In this document: positions 12,742-26,400 of the stretch, one piece after another | Layout: each line of letters opens with the position of its first letter | How positions within the stretch are numbered: position 1 is the first letter of the stretch | Assembly: GCF_041146795.1 (NCBI RefSeq) | Contig: NC_135175.1 | Coordinates: 31,806,136-31,870,135 of the forward strand | Direction: 5' to 3' | Source: Maylandia zebra | Lineage: Eukaryota > Chordata > Actinopteri > Cichliformes > Cichlidae | DNA length: 64,000 bases | Notes under the pieces: model-generated | Databases searched by the model: none | Told to the model about the DNA's origin: nothing | What the model saw: only the letters and a program-made list of their open reading frames with translations | Translations under genes and position numbers: made by a program

Positions 12742-12749
12742 GTTACAAG

Positions 12750-13551
12750 CCTCAGAACTGAACTGACAACCACACTAAAGCAGTGAGGAAATATTAAACT
12801 GTCCATGAAAAACTGAAACAAAGTTGTGGACAGAATTATAACAAGTAACAGCCAAAGAAATGTTAAAGGTGTAATTATTGGGCATAATGGGAAAGCATAT
12901 ATGATTTACATAAAGGAAAAGTGGTAAACACAATTAGGATGGACAAAACAAGAATCCAGTCGAACTATACTACAAACAGAAGATGCAGTTTGAGTATCCG
13001 CTAAGGAGCACATTACACCTCAATGAGACTTGGACATGTGCTGTTTAAAGTGCCATGTACTATAGCAAGTGTAGAGAAGGGATTCCACCTACAGTACATC
13101 CTGCAGCCGTGGAGTGTTGCATTTGTTTAAAATAAAATAGATTAACATATGTGGACGCAACCAAAATGGCCACAACGGATCATCTGCTCCATCTCACACT
13201 ATTCCAGCATCTTCTGTCACACCAACCATCTGCATGCACTCCCTCACTACACCCATAAACCTCTGCTGAGGTCTCCCTCTTCATCATCCTTTGTTCACCC
13301 TCCTTCCTCTGCACCAAACCATCTCAGCCTCTCTGACTCTGAGCTTCACTCTGATGGACTCATTTCTAATTCTGTCCATCATCTGAGCATGCTCAGCTCA
13401 GTGCCACTGTCTCCAATCCATATATCAACCAAACAAATGTTTTATTGTGAAGCACTTTGTGATTTATTAATTTTCTGTGAAAAGTGCAATATAAATTAAA
13501 TTTGACTTCCTTATAACTTAGATATTTAAACTCATCTGTCTTCACTCTCAC
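12750..13551. other. Intergenic, no gene seen
   Basis: AT-rich sequence, then a pyrimidine-rich stretch (13190-13420) of unknown origin, possibly a diverged repeat. No supported coding exon. Confidence 0.4.
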
Positions 13552-13893
13552 TGTTAGGAAGGAAGGAAGGCTTAGGGTTTAAGTAATCAGCATCATGGGC
13601 TCATCCGATTAGAATGAGAATAAGCAGTCATCTAATCGTTCACAGGGTTCTCCTTTTATTCCCAAATCAATAAAGGAAAGACACACATGGACTGCCAATG
13701 CTCTGCTGCCGCCCCGTGTGGGAGTGAAGAAAGAGTGAGCCAAAAGTGAATGCAGTCCTTATATAATGTGTGACAGGTGAGTGCAATTAAGGACAAGCAC
13801 CACACCCAATCAAAGGGGAGAGAAGTAAACAAGGTGCATCTGGTGAAGTGAGTGGGTGTGCTGGGATGTGCTAAAATCTGGATCTTTACAACA
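13552..13893 (-). mobile_element. Probable solo LTR
   Basis: Read on the minus strand the segment begins TGTTGTAAAG and ends CCTAACA (TG...CA), with a TATATAA-type box near 13765 and an AATAAA signal near 13665 in the right order for an LTR. No matching target duplication was found in the flanks, so the boundaries are tentative. Confidence 0.4.
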
Positions 13894-14505
13894 GTGACCT
13901 TTCATGTTACATATTCAGGTGGAAAACCTGTATCTCTCTCTCTAATTCACATACATGTATTCTGTCGTGCTTCTACTGACATTGTAGTCTATAGTTTCCC
14001 TCCCTTCCTCCTTACTAATCCTCTGCTCTTCCTGATTCAGGAGCTGTGCTCCATCTGTCCTCCTCTCTTTCAGTTCATCAAAGTACTCTCATATCTGAAC
14101 ACATGCTCTTCACCTCTAAGCACATTTTGATCTCTATCCTTAATCTGCTGCACATCCTTTCCAGCTCGTTCTCTCAAACAGTGCAAGTCATTTTCTCCTC
14201 AGTGCCAGGCCTCACATACAACTCAATTCAGTTTTATTTATATAGCACCAAATCACAACAACAATCTCCTCAAACCACTTGTAATCCTACAAATTATACA
14301 AAGAAAATGTAGAAAACCCCAAGAATCAATCTAATTCCATTTCCCTATGAGGAAGCACATCGTCAGTGGGAAGCAGGCTTAGGAAAGAGGCAGCCATCTG
14401 CTGGGGGGAGGAAGACAAGACAAAAGACCTGCCGTGGAGGAGAGCCAGAGATGAATAATTAATGATTAAATGCAGAGTATAAACACGAGTGAAAAGGGGA
14501 GAAAC
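13894..14505 (-). repeat. L2-type LINE 3' tail with adjoining pyrimidine-rich sequence
   Basis: From 14222 the sequence matches, in the same orientation, the 3' end of the L2 LINE at 36816-37110 (TTTATATAGCACCAAATCAC, then the AAGACAAGACAAAAGACCTG region). It is 5' truncated and diverged. The preceding 330 bp (13894-14221) are pyrimidine-rich and unassigned. Confidence 0.6.
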
Positions 14506-15039
14506 ACCCATTAATATACCTTCCAGAATCTTTTTATATACACAACAAGATGTGCTTTTCTTTCTTGACACAGAGGTTATTCACCTCTCCACAAGTGTGC
14601 TATAAAAATGAATCTTTTTACAGCCAGCAGTTAGCCCGCAGGCGTTTGACCAATGAGTCATGTACCTTTACAAACAGAAAAACCAAGGTTGCAACGAGGT
14701 CATATAAATAGTAACTATGCAACAGGGTCAAAGACCTGAAATGCAACCGTCTGAACTTTGGTTCAAAGACTTTGCAGCACTTTTGTGAGAATGAGTTTCA
14801 TATTGATATCAAAGATTAACAGGACAGCATGACTGAGTTATAGCAGAACAGCAACCGGCTTCAGCTTCACATAGTAGTTCTGTTTAATAATTCAACAAAA
14901 TATCACAGTGTTTCTGTTTATGGGCTTTAACGCAATCAGCGTTCAGAAAAAGAAGGCGGAGTAATGAAACATTGGACAGTCTCCTCCCCATTCACTTTGG
15001 AAAGTCTCATTTTTAGCCTTCTGCCTGCATAGCACACAG

Positions 15040-15080
15040 ATACTCTCTCCTTTCTTCTGCCAGAGCTGGAGCATCAAAAA
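15040..15080 (+). other. Candidate 5' UTR exon of the slc51b-like gene
   Basis: A segment ending AGCATCAAAAA is followed by a consensus donor GTAAGTAC at 15081. It lies 2.3 kb upstream of the first coding exon on the same strand; that exon has only 2 nt before its ATG, so at least one upstream noncoding exon must exist. The start position is a guess. Confidence 0.35.
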
Positions 15081-15820
15081 GTAAGTACACTATCAGTAAA
15101 TATAGATGGTTTCTTGTGATTTACGTAAGTGTAACCAGCAGGTTTCTATGAAGGGGAAAGTTGTTTCACAGTTTGTTTCATGCTGTTTGCAAAAAAAACC
15201 CAAAAAACAAAACATTTCTTTTTGTGCCACAGACTAGTTCTGAAGAGAGGGACATGTTTCATCAGAAACAAAATAAGTATTACATCTGTGCAAGTGATCC
15301 AAAGGTGTGCTGAAAATAAGACGTCTTTGCAGTCAAACAGCACTAAGAAACAAAATACTTGGGGTAGTCTGATAGAAGTAATTAAAAAGGGAAGAGGGAT
15401 AAAGACATTAAAAATATGTTATGGATAAAATGAATGATTAGTACTAATAATGATTTTAAGCCCTTAAATTAGGATGATGGTGAGAGGTTAGCTGCTGAAC
15501 CTTTTGAAAATCAGCAGTGATAATGAGTCAGACTGAAGCTTATCAGTGCCACATCCCATATAAATGTCTTTGAACACATTCCCAGAAAGTTGATTGCATT
15601 TTGAGAAGGAGAAATGTTTTGTCACAACCAGGTGACTTTTTCATCCTCAGCTGACCGCAGGTTTCTCCGGCCTTCATAATCATTAATCATACCAGCTGAA
15701 AAATTGTATGTAACAATCATAAAACTGACCTAATATTCAAATGTATGGTTAGAATGTGACTTGTACTCTAAAAGTGCTTTGAGTGGTCAGTAATATTAGA
15801 AACACATTATGGAGATTTAT

Positions 15821-16650
15821 ATTCAATTTTATTTTATTTATACAGCGCCAAATCACAACAAAAGTCACCTCAAGGCGCTTTATATTGTAAGGTATACACT
15901 ACAATAATACATGCAGAGAAAATCCAATCATATGACCCCCTATGAGCAGCACTCTGGCAACAGTAAAGCAATATCCAGAGTGTGATTAGTGAGTGGTGGG
16001 TGGGTTCTTTTACATTTTGAAAGAAGCCAACAGAGTCTAATAAGAGATTAAATGCCGTGATTTTAGCATCTACATGGATGTTAACATCACACAATAATGA
16101 TTTTATCTGAGCTGAGCACTAAATCAGATAAAAATGCTGAGAAATCAGACCAAAACTCTCTGTCAGGCCCAGGTGGATGATAGATGATTACAAATAAGAC
16201 AGATTTTTGAGTTTTCCACCTAGGGTGGGCAAGGCATCGGGCTTTCAAATGAATTAAAAGTGTCTGGGTCTTTGGTTGATTAATAGGCTGGTGTGGAAAA
16301 CTGCTGCCACACCGACCCCTCGGCCTGTGCTTCGAGGTTTCTGGTAGGTAGAATGACTCGGGGGTGTTGATTCATTTAAACTAACATAATCCTCCTGCTG
16401 CAACCAGGTTTCTGTAAGGCAGAGTAAATCAATTTGTTCATCAATTATCAACTCATGTACAAACAGAGACTTGGAGGAGAGAGACCTAATGTTTAATACT
16501 CCACATTTCACTGTTTTACTCTTTGGTGAAGATGTGGATACTGTATTGTTCTTTCTTTGCGATTTTTTATGTTTAAGTTGTTTTTTTCTCACCATATTAT
16601 ATTTATATGCAAGGTATATATCTGGAGTTGACTGGCTCATCACATGCTTG
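15821..16650 (-). mobile_element. L2-type LINE deletion derivative
   Basis: 15821-15967 is L2 3' tail; from about 15968 it continues directly as the endonuclease part of L2 ORF2 ([37 protein letters not shown] on the minus strand). The reverse transcriptase and the rest of the 3' half are missing, so the copy has a large internal deletion joining endonuclease to tail. Frames are broken. Confidence 0.75.
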
Positions 16651-17413
16651 TTCAAATAGGTCTTTACAATGAGATTTGTTCACTGTGAGCCAGACAGAGA
16701 AGTGACTTCTGACACAGCTGACACTCTTCAAAGTTGCATGGATGAAAGCAATGCTTTTAGACTGAACAGTTGTATTGCTTCATCAGTACGTTTGGTCCAG
16801 TGGGTAATCTTGGCACATGGTCTAAACTTTGTCTCTCTGACCCATACATTATATGGTTGCCTATTAAAAGAATAAATATTATTTGAAATGTTTTATTCAT
16901 ATAGTTTTATGATGATTCTGGTGACACCTACAAGCTGAAATATGTCAGTCAAGCACTAAAGGTGTTTTGAAACAACGTGAACACTATACAACTATTTTTT
17001 TTACTGGCTGTGGAAATAACACACACCACTATTCTCTATGTACTGCTGGTTCTTTGGATGTGTGCTCACTTTCCTCTTGGTTGACCAGAATAAATCTGTC
17101 ACTGTGCTGGCTCTCTCTTATCTGCATGTAAACATGTATAAAAAACATAGTTAGTATAGTCTTGTAATCAGAATAGAATACAATAGAATACAAAATGTAA
17201 CCCTCCTGTCAGTAGCACAAAAGATTAAAAGTGCAAGATAAGGAATAAAAGAGATGAAATAATGGGCATATAAAAGAAATGTACTGATAATAAATAGATG
17301 TATAGTCAATGTATGTTTGATATCAACAGGATGATATTGCTGCACTTGGCATTATATTGTACAGCTTCTATTGAGTGTTCTGAAAGAATCCCCTTACTCT
17401 GTCTTTTTCAGAT

Positions 17414-20400
17414 ATGTTTGATGCCAGGATCTTACTGTTGCTGCTCCTGTCTGGTAAATAACCTTGTTATTCAAACACATTTTGAAATGATTTTATTAAT
17501 ACTTAATATAATATATACAGTCCCGATCAAAAGTTGAAGACCACTTGAAAAATGGCAAAAAACCCAAAACAAACAAACAATATTTTGCATGGTTGGATCT
17601 TAACAAGGTGCCAAGTACAAGTGTGACCGTTGGGCTGTATGTGTGGTCCAACTTGTGGACGATGGGCATGTCGGGGAAGTGGACCCCAGAGTCAGTATCC
17701 TCCTCCTGATAGTCGCCCTCTACTGGCTCCTGCTGGAGGGCAGGGGCTGGGAGGGGTTGCAGGAGGATGGGCCTGGCCTCACGCAGATAGGAGAGTGGAT
17801 GCCATCCGAGGGCCAAGAAACTTCACCATTGCCTGTGAGGCATCCACTATCCCCACTTTGCCCACTTAGGCATGGTGGAAAGAGGAGAGCTGGCAGGGTA
17901 GGGAAGCCAGGTGAGTGGAAGTGGCCAGCAGCTCAGGTGCAATGTCAGGGTCCCCAGAACCTGCCAGCATGTGATGGGACAGGTGATGCAGGTAGAGGGA
18001 TGAAATGAACACCAAATTGGTTAGACAAGCCTGGGTAGACATGGCCCCGTGTAGCCTAGCCAGCAGGGAGTCCGTAACCTTAGTTACAGGGAGTCAATGA
18101 GCAGGGAGTTCCTGCTAGGTGTTCTAGCTCTTTCTTGGCCTTCCCAGAAAACAACACACAAATAAACACTGACTGCCCCGGCTTCAACAGATAAGCCATT
18201 AGTTTCTACATTACTGCTCGTGAACTTGCAAGACCGTGGGAACAGGGGGGCGCCCGCGACGTCAGAGAACTCACTGACCTCAGGCAGCCACTGCCAGGAT
18301 CCGCTGTCTGTGTGAAATGTGTGACCATGGGCAATATGCCAGGGGAATGGCTGGCTCCAGGATCCCATGTGAGCACGAAGTGTGCAACCCGCAAGACCGC
18401 AAGACAAGGCACCAGCAACTAGAATCAGTGCAGCTTAGAGCTTTTTTTTCGGCTGCTGAGACAGGCTCCCCACCACAAAGGTAAATGGACACACACTGCT
18501 ACTACACATTGAACTACACACCATACACACACTGTACATGCATGCACACTGCCAAGTGGAGATCAAACCTCAACAGTGAAGTTTACCGAAAGCCCACACA
18601 CACGGACCAGTACCTCCTTTTTGGCTCCCACCACCCTCTGGAACACAAACTTGGAGTAATCAGGAACCTGCAACACCAGGAAGAAAATGTTCCCTCTAAG
18701 CCAGAAGGGAAAACGAAGAAACACACACATGTGAAGTAAGCTCTTAAAATGTGGTTATCTCAATTGGGCTTTCATGAAAATAGCGAAGATGGGTAGGAAA
18801 GAAGGTTTCAATTAATTAGGGAGAAACAGAATGACAAATGGAACAACACTGTCATCCCTTATGTAGCAGGTTTATCAGAGGAACACAGCAGAGTCTTCTC
18901 CAAGGATCACATCCCAGTGCACTTCAGCCACTCTTAGACAAAAACTGGTTCATCCCAAGGACAAAACTCCCAACCACAAGCTAAACAACGCACTGTACGC
19001 TGTGCAGTGTAGTGAGGAGTGCTCAGACCTCTACATAATGCACGACACAAAATATAAGAGCCACCTCGATGGGACAAGACTCCGCTGTACATGTCTGTCT
19101 AAAAGACAAAGGTCACTCTTTCAAGGATGCTGACGTTCACATCTTTTACAGAGAAGACAGATGGTTTGAAAGAGGAATGAAAGAGGCCATCTATGTTCAC
19201 TGTGAATGATGATCCTTGAACAGAGGTGAATTTTCTGCCACCTATAATGCAGTTTTTCCCTTCCCAGGCACCTTAACCTCCTAGGACCTGGCGTCCACAT
19301 ATGTGCAGAGATGGGCAAGTAATCGGGGCAAAAAGTAATCGGATTACAGTAACGCGTTACAAGTAACGCGTTACTGTAATCCGATTACTTTTTTCAAGTA
19401 ACGAGTAAAGTAAGGGATTACTATTGCAAAAACGGTAATTAGATTACCGTTACTTTCCCGTAGGAACGCTGCGTTACTACGTTACTAAAACCGTGATTTT
19501 TTTGCGAGAATGTCTCATGACAGTGACGTAAGCGAGCACGACGTTCGTGACAACAGCTGTGTGCAGATCAACAATGGATCACATATCGAGTGCAGAGAGA
19601 GTATGAGCGTGCAGCGTTTAAAGCGTGGAAGTACTGACCTTACTTTGACTTTGATTCCATAAAAAGTGACAAAAACATTAGTGTCCGCTGTGCGTGGGAA
19701 GAAAACTTCTTTTTACAGCGAAAAAAACCCCTAAACTTCCAAACAAGCACCGAGTAGCTACGACGTAATGGGAAACTCACAGAGAAACTCGCGGATTCTT
19801 CCACTGACCGCAGCACACCTACACCAGGGTAACCCTCCGCCTGCCCCACTCCTGCTTTACAGGTGAAAATAGAGCAACAGGACCGCTGAGTCTTTGACTT
19901 TATTTATTTTCTGCTGTGTTTTACTTGCATCTATTTGAAAGACTGAGTGTAAACACAACAAATATTTTATTTTATGTGCTGGAATGTGCAGGAAATAAGT
20001 TTAAATATTAAACTAATTTATTCAAGTCAGAGAATGTTGCAGATAATTACATGTTTGCTTGATGCATAAAGTTAAAAGATTAAAACTGATAAAACAAGTT
20101 TTAAAAAGATGCTTTTCCATTTGATTACATTTTGTATGATGGATTATGCAGAAAAAGTAGAATTGGGCTGAGAGATCTATCGCTTTATCACCTATTCAGG
20201 TTGTAAATCGTGTTTTTAAAAAGTAACTAAGTAATTAATTACTTTTTTGGGCGAGTAATCGGTAATTAGTTACTGATTACTTTTTTCAAGTAACTTGACC
20301 AACACTGATCACTACTTAGAAATGGCTGTCTGTTAGCATGGTTATGTTTTTTAAATATCAGTATATTGTGATTTATACTGATTTTTGTGTTAGAAAAGGG

Positions 20401-23400
20401 CTAACACCTCCCTCCATCAGGGTCATAGGGTACCTGGAGTACAGTGGCTACATTGGTACTCCTGAAGTAAGCTTACATAAGCCCTGATGAAGGCCATCAG
20501 AGTTGGCCTTCCTGAGGTGGAATTTTAAGGAACAGTCATGGGATGGAACTCTGGTAGTTCTTATGACATCACAGCTATTGCACAGTTACAGTGCAGGTTT
20601 AAATGTTACAACTGAAACATATTTTTGACTCCAGCAACAAGCAGATACACACACAGCTGAACTAGGACATTTTCATAGAGCAGTTTCTTTGAAAAAAAGG
20701 TGAGTTTTGGGGGAACTGCTTTATAAGTGACACTTACTTTTAATGCTGTAACTTTGATAGCTGATGGTAGATATTTACAGTGAGATTTTTGAGCATGCCC
20801 TACAGTACAGATGGGAAATGTACTGCTTAACTTGAATAACTTATGTCTTTGTGGGATCTTTAAAGTTCAGATGATGGAACAAGGAGATGGGGCCCATGCT
20901 CAGCCTAATGAGGGTAAGAACTTGATCTGTTATTGTACAAGAGAAACGTAATGCAGTGTTGAAGTTTCTTTTGATTAGCTGTGACTTTGCTAACTGAACT
21001 TTCATGTAGAGCAACCACTCTTGGCTGAAGGTGGTAACTGGGGAGATATGGACAACGTCTTTGAAAATGGTGTGGAACATGTTATAATATTTTTACCACG
21101 TGAAGTTGCGAGACTTTGGGAGCCAGAGCAGCTTAACAACAACAATGATCACATCAATCAGAATAATTTCTTCAACATTCGTTTTGAAATTGATGACAGC
21201 AACTCTGATGATGGACATGATGACAATAATGCTGATGATGAAAATGACCACAATTATTGCAATTATAATAATGATGATCAAAATGCTGACAGCAGCAACG
21301 ATGAAGAGGAACGCAATGAAGCTCATCAAGATGAAAGTGACCTTGCTGCTGCTGAGGTTGACTATGAAGCCAACCCGGATGAAGGAGAAGCAGCGGAGGA
21401 TCTGCTTCCTGGAGGATTTAGGAGACAGTTTAGAGAGGAAGACAGTGATGATGAGAAAAGTAATGCAAGCAAACAGTTCCACTGGTGGGATGAATTTGCT
21501 GACAGCGACTCTGAAGAACAAGACTCCCTACTTGAAGGCAATAAAGAAAGCGATGAGGGTGATGAAGATGAGAGGTGAATCCAAAAGTGACATGCCAACC
21601 GTCACTCAGAGTGACTGAATGGAACCTCTTTAATAAAAATGCATCTTCTACTCAGTTGTCTTTTGATTAAATGCGAGCACTGCAACACTCTTGTTTTTAA
21701 AAAGATATAAAACTGCTTTTGTAAAACCAAATTACTCTTGCAGAATAGACGTACCAAGGTATGGTAGTATTCTGATTCTGATATTTAAACACAATCAATG
21801 TGCCATCCTACAAAAACAACTTTACAACTTTTTTTGATAAAATCAAGGACTCAGCGGGCCTGTTGCTCTATTTTCACCTGTATAGCAGGCGGATGTTTGC
21901 CCTGGTGCAGGTGTGCCGCAGCGGTCAGTGGAAGAATCCGTGAGTTTGTCTGTGAATTTCCCATTACGTCGTAGCGTCCTGGGTGCTTGCTAGTGATGTG
22001 CGATACCACTGATTTCCTTTCCCATCCGATACCAAGTAATATTCAGGGTGGTATCGACGATACTGATCCGATACTTTGTACAAAAACGGATTTTATTTAT
22101 TGTATCTCAAATTATAGCGTCATAATGATTACAGGATATTCAGATTACTTGTTCTTATCACGTAATAATGCAGGGTTCATCATATAGAAATAAAAAACCT
22201 GAAGTTGTGCCTATTTGAACACGTTGCCTGCCTGCAGCACTAAAGGACTCCGTGAGAGACTCTCACCCTAGCACCACCTGTCCCTGTCCTCCTCTTCAGT
22301 CTCAACATACGCTCCTCATATTCTGTGATATGATTTACTCTGAGGTGTTTGACAAGGTTAGTGATGTTGCCACAACCATACATGCCAACCCTCCCGATTT
22401 TTCTCAATTTGTTTTCGCTAAAAAACAGGGTGTGGTTTTTGTAAAGAAGGTCTGGTGGCCCTAAAATGTAAAATGTTGAGTAAATTTTGTGTTAATGTGT
22501 TGGTCTTAAGTAAAACTAAGGTGTAACACTGAATTGATTGACAATTTATACTTTATACTTTAAAAAACAGTCAAATGAAGTGGGGACATTTTTGACCCCT
22601 GAGGAGCAAAGCTGTATGGAAATCGGGAGGACATTATGAGGGTTAAACTGACCACTAACCCTCCTCCAAAACAGAAGTCAAAGTTCCAAACATGAATTCA
22701 GCAATGAGTAGCTCCAGCGTTATTGTTGATCACTTTAAAAACTCGATGCGCCATGCTTGATGCAAGCGTTTCTATGAAGTGAGTGGGAAAATTTCTCCAA
22801 GTGGTGAAATGATAAATGGCCTGCATTTATATAGCGCTTTACTAGTCCCTAAGGACCCCAAAGCACTTTACACATCCAGTCATTCCCATATACATTGTAG
22901 CCACAGCTGCCCTGGGGCGCACTGACAGAGGCGAGGCTGCCGGACACTGGCGCCACCGGGCCCTCTGACCACCACCAGTAGGCAAACATAGTATCTTGCC
23001 CAAGGACATTTGGCATGCAGCCAGGAGGCAGCCTGGGATCAAACCACCAACCTTGTGATTAGTGGCTGACCTGCTCTGCCACCTGAGCTACAGCCACCCA
23101 TAGCTGAAGACAACTGCATGAAGGGCATCTACTGTCTGGAACTGTTGTCCATTTTTGTAAATTTGAAAACATCTCAGGTGGGATCTGCTTGTCACGTCAG
23201 TAACATTGGAAACCATCAGCACCATCGAGGTTTAATTTTTTTCTCATCAGAGTAAAACTTTCTTCCACCTTTCAATGTCCCATGTTTGGTGGTCTCTTGC
23301 AAAGTGCAAAACAGAGACGTTTTAGTTTGAAGACGTTTTTTGTTTTTAAAGCCCTTCAGTCTCAGATGTCGTCTGATGGTTATGCGATTGCGGTCGGCAC

Positions 23401-26400
23401 CAGTAAAAGCCTTAATTTGGGTCAAGGATTGTCCAGTGTCTTGACGGACAGCCAGTTGGATCCTCTGGTTCAGTGCTTGTGACATTTCTTTGGGTCTTGC
23501 CACTTGATTTTTTTTGTTCCATAACCCTCAGGATCATCTAAGAAATTCCAAATGACTTTCTTACTGTGTCCCACCTCAGCAGCGATGGCGTGCTGTGAGA
23601 GACTTATGCAGTTCAACAACCCAACCACATTCAAAAAGGGAAAGTTTTTTTTTGCCTTTGCCGTCAGAACATCATGACAGTTTGACTACCTGACAGAAAA
23701 TGACAATGAATTGACATTTTTACACAGATATGGCCTTTTAAAGGCATGTGGTCCTAAACTTTTGATCAGCTGTAAAACAGCCTGTTTCAGTTTAAGCGTT
23801 ATTTTAAATCAATTGCATGCTCAAAAAAATGTTTTGTCTCACTCGCATTTTGTCTTGTTCCATGTTGAAGCTCTACTTGGAACCTTGTTAAGCTCCAACC
23901 ATGCAAAATATCATTTTTTAAGTGGTCTATATCTAACGTTGTTATACTGTCAACACCTGCAGGGGCAAGAGCATTCATGATCCACAACACCCAGCACAAC
24001 CTGTGTCTGGAAGATTCAGCAGATACAGGTGAAGTCCAATTGAAGACATGCAACCTAGACTCTGAATATCAGCAGTGGATCTGGATCAGTCGGGACATGC
24101 TGATGTGTGTCGCATCATCTAGGTGTCTGTCAGCCCAGCACGAAGGGCCAGTGCACACCCAGGATTGCCATGAACCCGAGGTGGATGCTGCTTGGTTAAT
24201 ATGGGACTGTGACCGGGACCAACTGATCAGTAGAAAGCTATCAATGCTTCTGTCACACAATGGCCAGCATGCGATCCTCGTACAACACAGCAAACACCCA
24301 AAGTGGAGATCTCTGGATCAGGGGGACATCTGCCAGGAAAGATTCAGTAAGACTCAGTAGTTATTGAACAGAAAGCAGCTTTTCTGTTCTTTGCACACTT
24401 TTCACACTGAAGCAGGATTTATGGTCCACCAAAGACAGCGGGTTCACTGCCCACTTTAGTCCAGGGCCTGCCTGTAGGCCTGCAGTCTGCCTCTGTTGTC
24501 AGATGGAGGCAGTGTACAAAGTGTGTGTAACAGCTGGTCTGCAGGCCACTGTTGCTCTTTTAGATTTTGGTCTGTCAGCCGGCAGCAGAGAAGTTCTAAC
24601 ACACAAAGAGAGTTAAAAACAATGAAAATGTCCACCGCAGCCACTGTGCTTCTTTATGTTGGACTTTTGTAGTTTAGTGAACTCTGCTATCACTCTTTCC
24701 TCTATTCTGACTCACTTATTAACCAGTCTACATTTGGCAGATGCTTATGTCATACGCTTCCAACAACATGCAGTCAGGATATTGGATGACTGCACGGGAA
24801 TGTATCTAGGGTGGGTGGAACCCCCACCATTCGACTGAAAACATGTACGCGGACACACCGTAAATCCTGCTTTAGCAATACGCAACACATTCACATATAA
24901 GTAGAAAAGGAACTCGGACAAATTTAAAGTGAAAGTGCAATAATGTGATTTCATGAAAATATATTGAAGTAGTCAAAAAGTAGTTAATATTATTAAGTAT
25001 TCTATTAAAGTGTTCATTTATCACTTTAATTCTTCAGCTGAAAAAGGTGGAGCTCATTTAAACGTCAGTGAATTTCTTTCACTAATCTTGTCTAAATCAA
25101 ACTTGTCCATACTATTGTGCTTATTAGTGACCTGTGTTTTTTGATTGCAATAAAGATAGAAAAGCAAAGAAAACTCATTGCAGAACATTCTTGTCATGAG
25201 AGACTGTGAGTCAGCTAGCAGTTAGAAAGCTGGATCCACATAACGTACTTTGTATGTGTCAAAGTATCCTTGGGCACGATACAGAATCCCAAGTTGTCCT
25301 GATATATCCACTGGAGTGTGAGTGTTAGATCAAAGTGTATAGATAAGAGCTGTATGAATGTGTGTGTGATCGTGTGGATGAGACTTGTGTTAGAAAGTGC
25401 TTTGAGGAGGTCAGGTCACAGTGACCTGAATCTTTGGCCAACAAAATCTTTACAGTTTATCACTAAGGAACTCAAAATATATTACATTCAGAAGAGTATG
25501 TTTAATGAACAGCACATGTAAATGTTAAATGGACTAATTCTTGTATAGCGCTTTTCTACTCTCCCAGAGCACAGAAAGCGCCCAACATGCCAAATTCACC
25601 CAATCACGCAAGCACTTTTCTTCTAAGCTTTTTAGTGCTTCCTAACATGCGTACACATTTATAATGCGATGGATGCATCCGAGAGCAACTTGGGGTTAGT
25701 ATCTTGCCCAGTGATACTCTGCATGCATACTTGGCAGTAGAGGACCTGCTCTCCTGCCACTTCATCATTACTGGTACAGAGACAAATTTAAGAGCTGATA
25801 CTGAAATCCTCAGTTTGCTACATTTGTGTTTGACAATCAAAGCTTCTGTGGGGTCTGTCTGTGTGTCCTCTTAAGGACATCGGAGAGCTTCTGACGATTT
25901 GACGTACGAGGATGAAGCACAAACAGGAGAGCTGACAGCTATGACAAAGGAACAAAGAGAGTATCTACGTTGGTTCTACCGCACAGAGGACCGTAAGTGC
26001 TGCTCCTGCTAGAATACTTGATCCAAATGGATGTGTAACATGAAATACTTGGTAATTTGGATAGTCTGCAATATTTTTTTTTCCTGAGACATAGTATGCT
26101 GTGTGAAGTAGCATAACATAAGCAGCATGAGAGGTGATAGGAAGACAGCATCTGCAGACTGTTCAAGTTTCCTTTAAGTGTTCTTTATTTTCTGGCGTCG
26201 TCTTTCAACAATTGTTTCACAAAAACATAAGAACCTGTCAAAATCTCACCTGCTTTATACAGAATTCTACTCACACCTGGATCTCATTAACCTCTACCAT
26301 TGGGAAAACAGGATAGACTAAGCAACACAACACAGTCTAGACAAAGAAACAGGAATAAAATGATTTTTCCACTTAACTCATTCACCCAACTAAACAGTTT

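Noticed and set aside
21093-21521. A hydrophobic 142-aa frame antisense to the acidic gene.
   Set aside because: It is the mirror of GAT/GAC/AAT codons, which read as Ile/Val on the other strand; no independent support.
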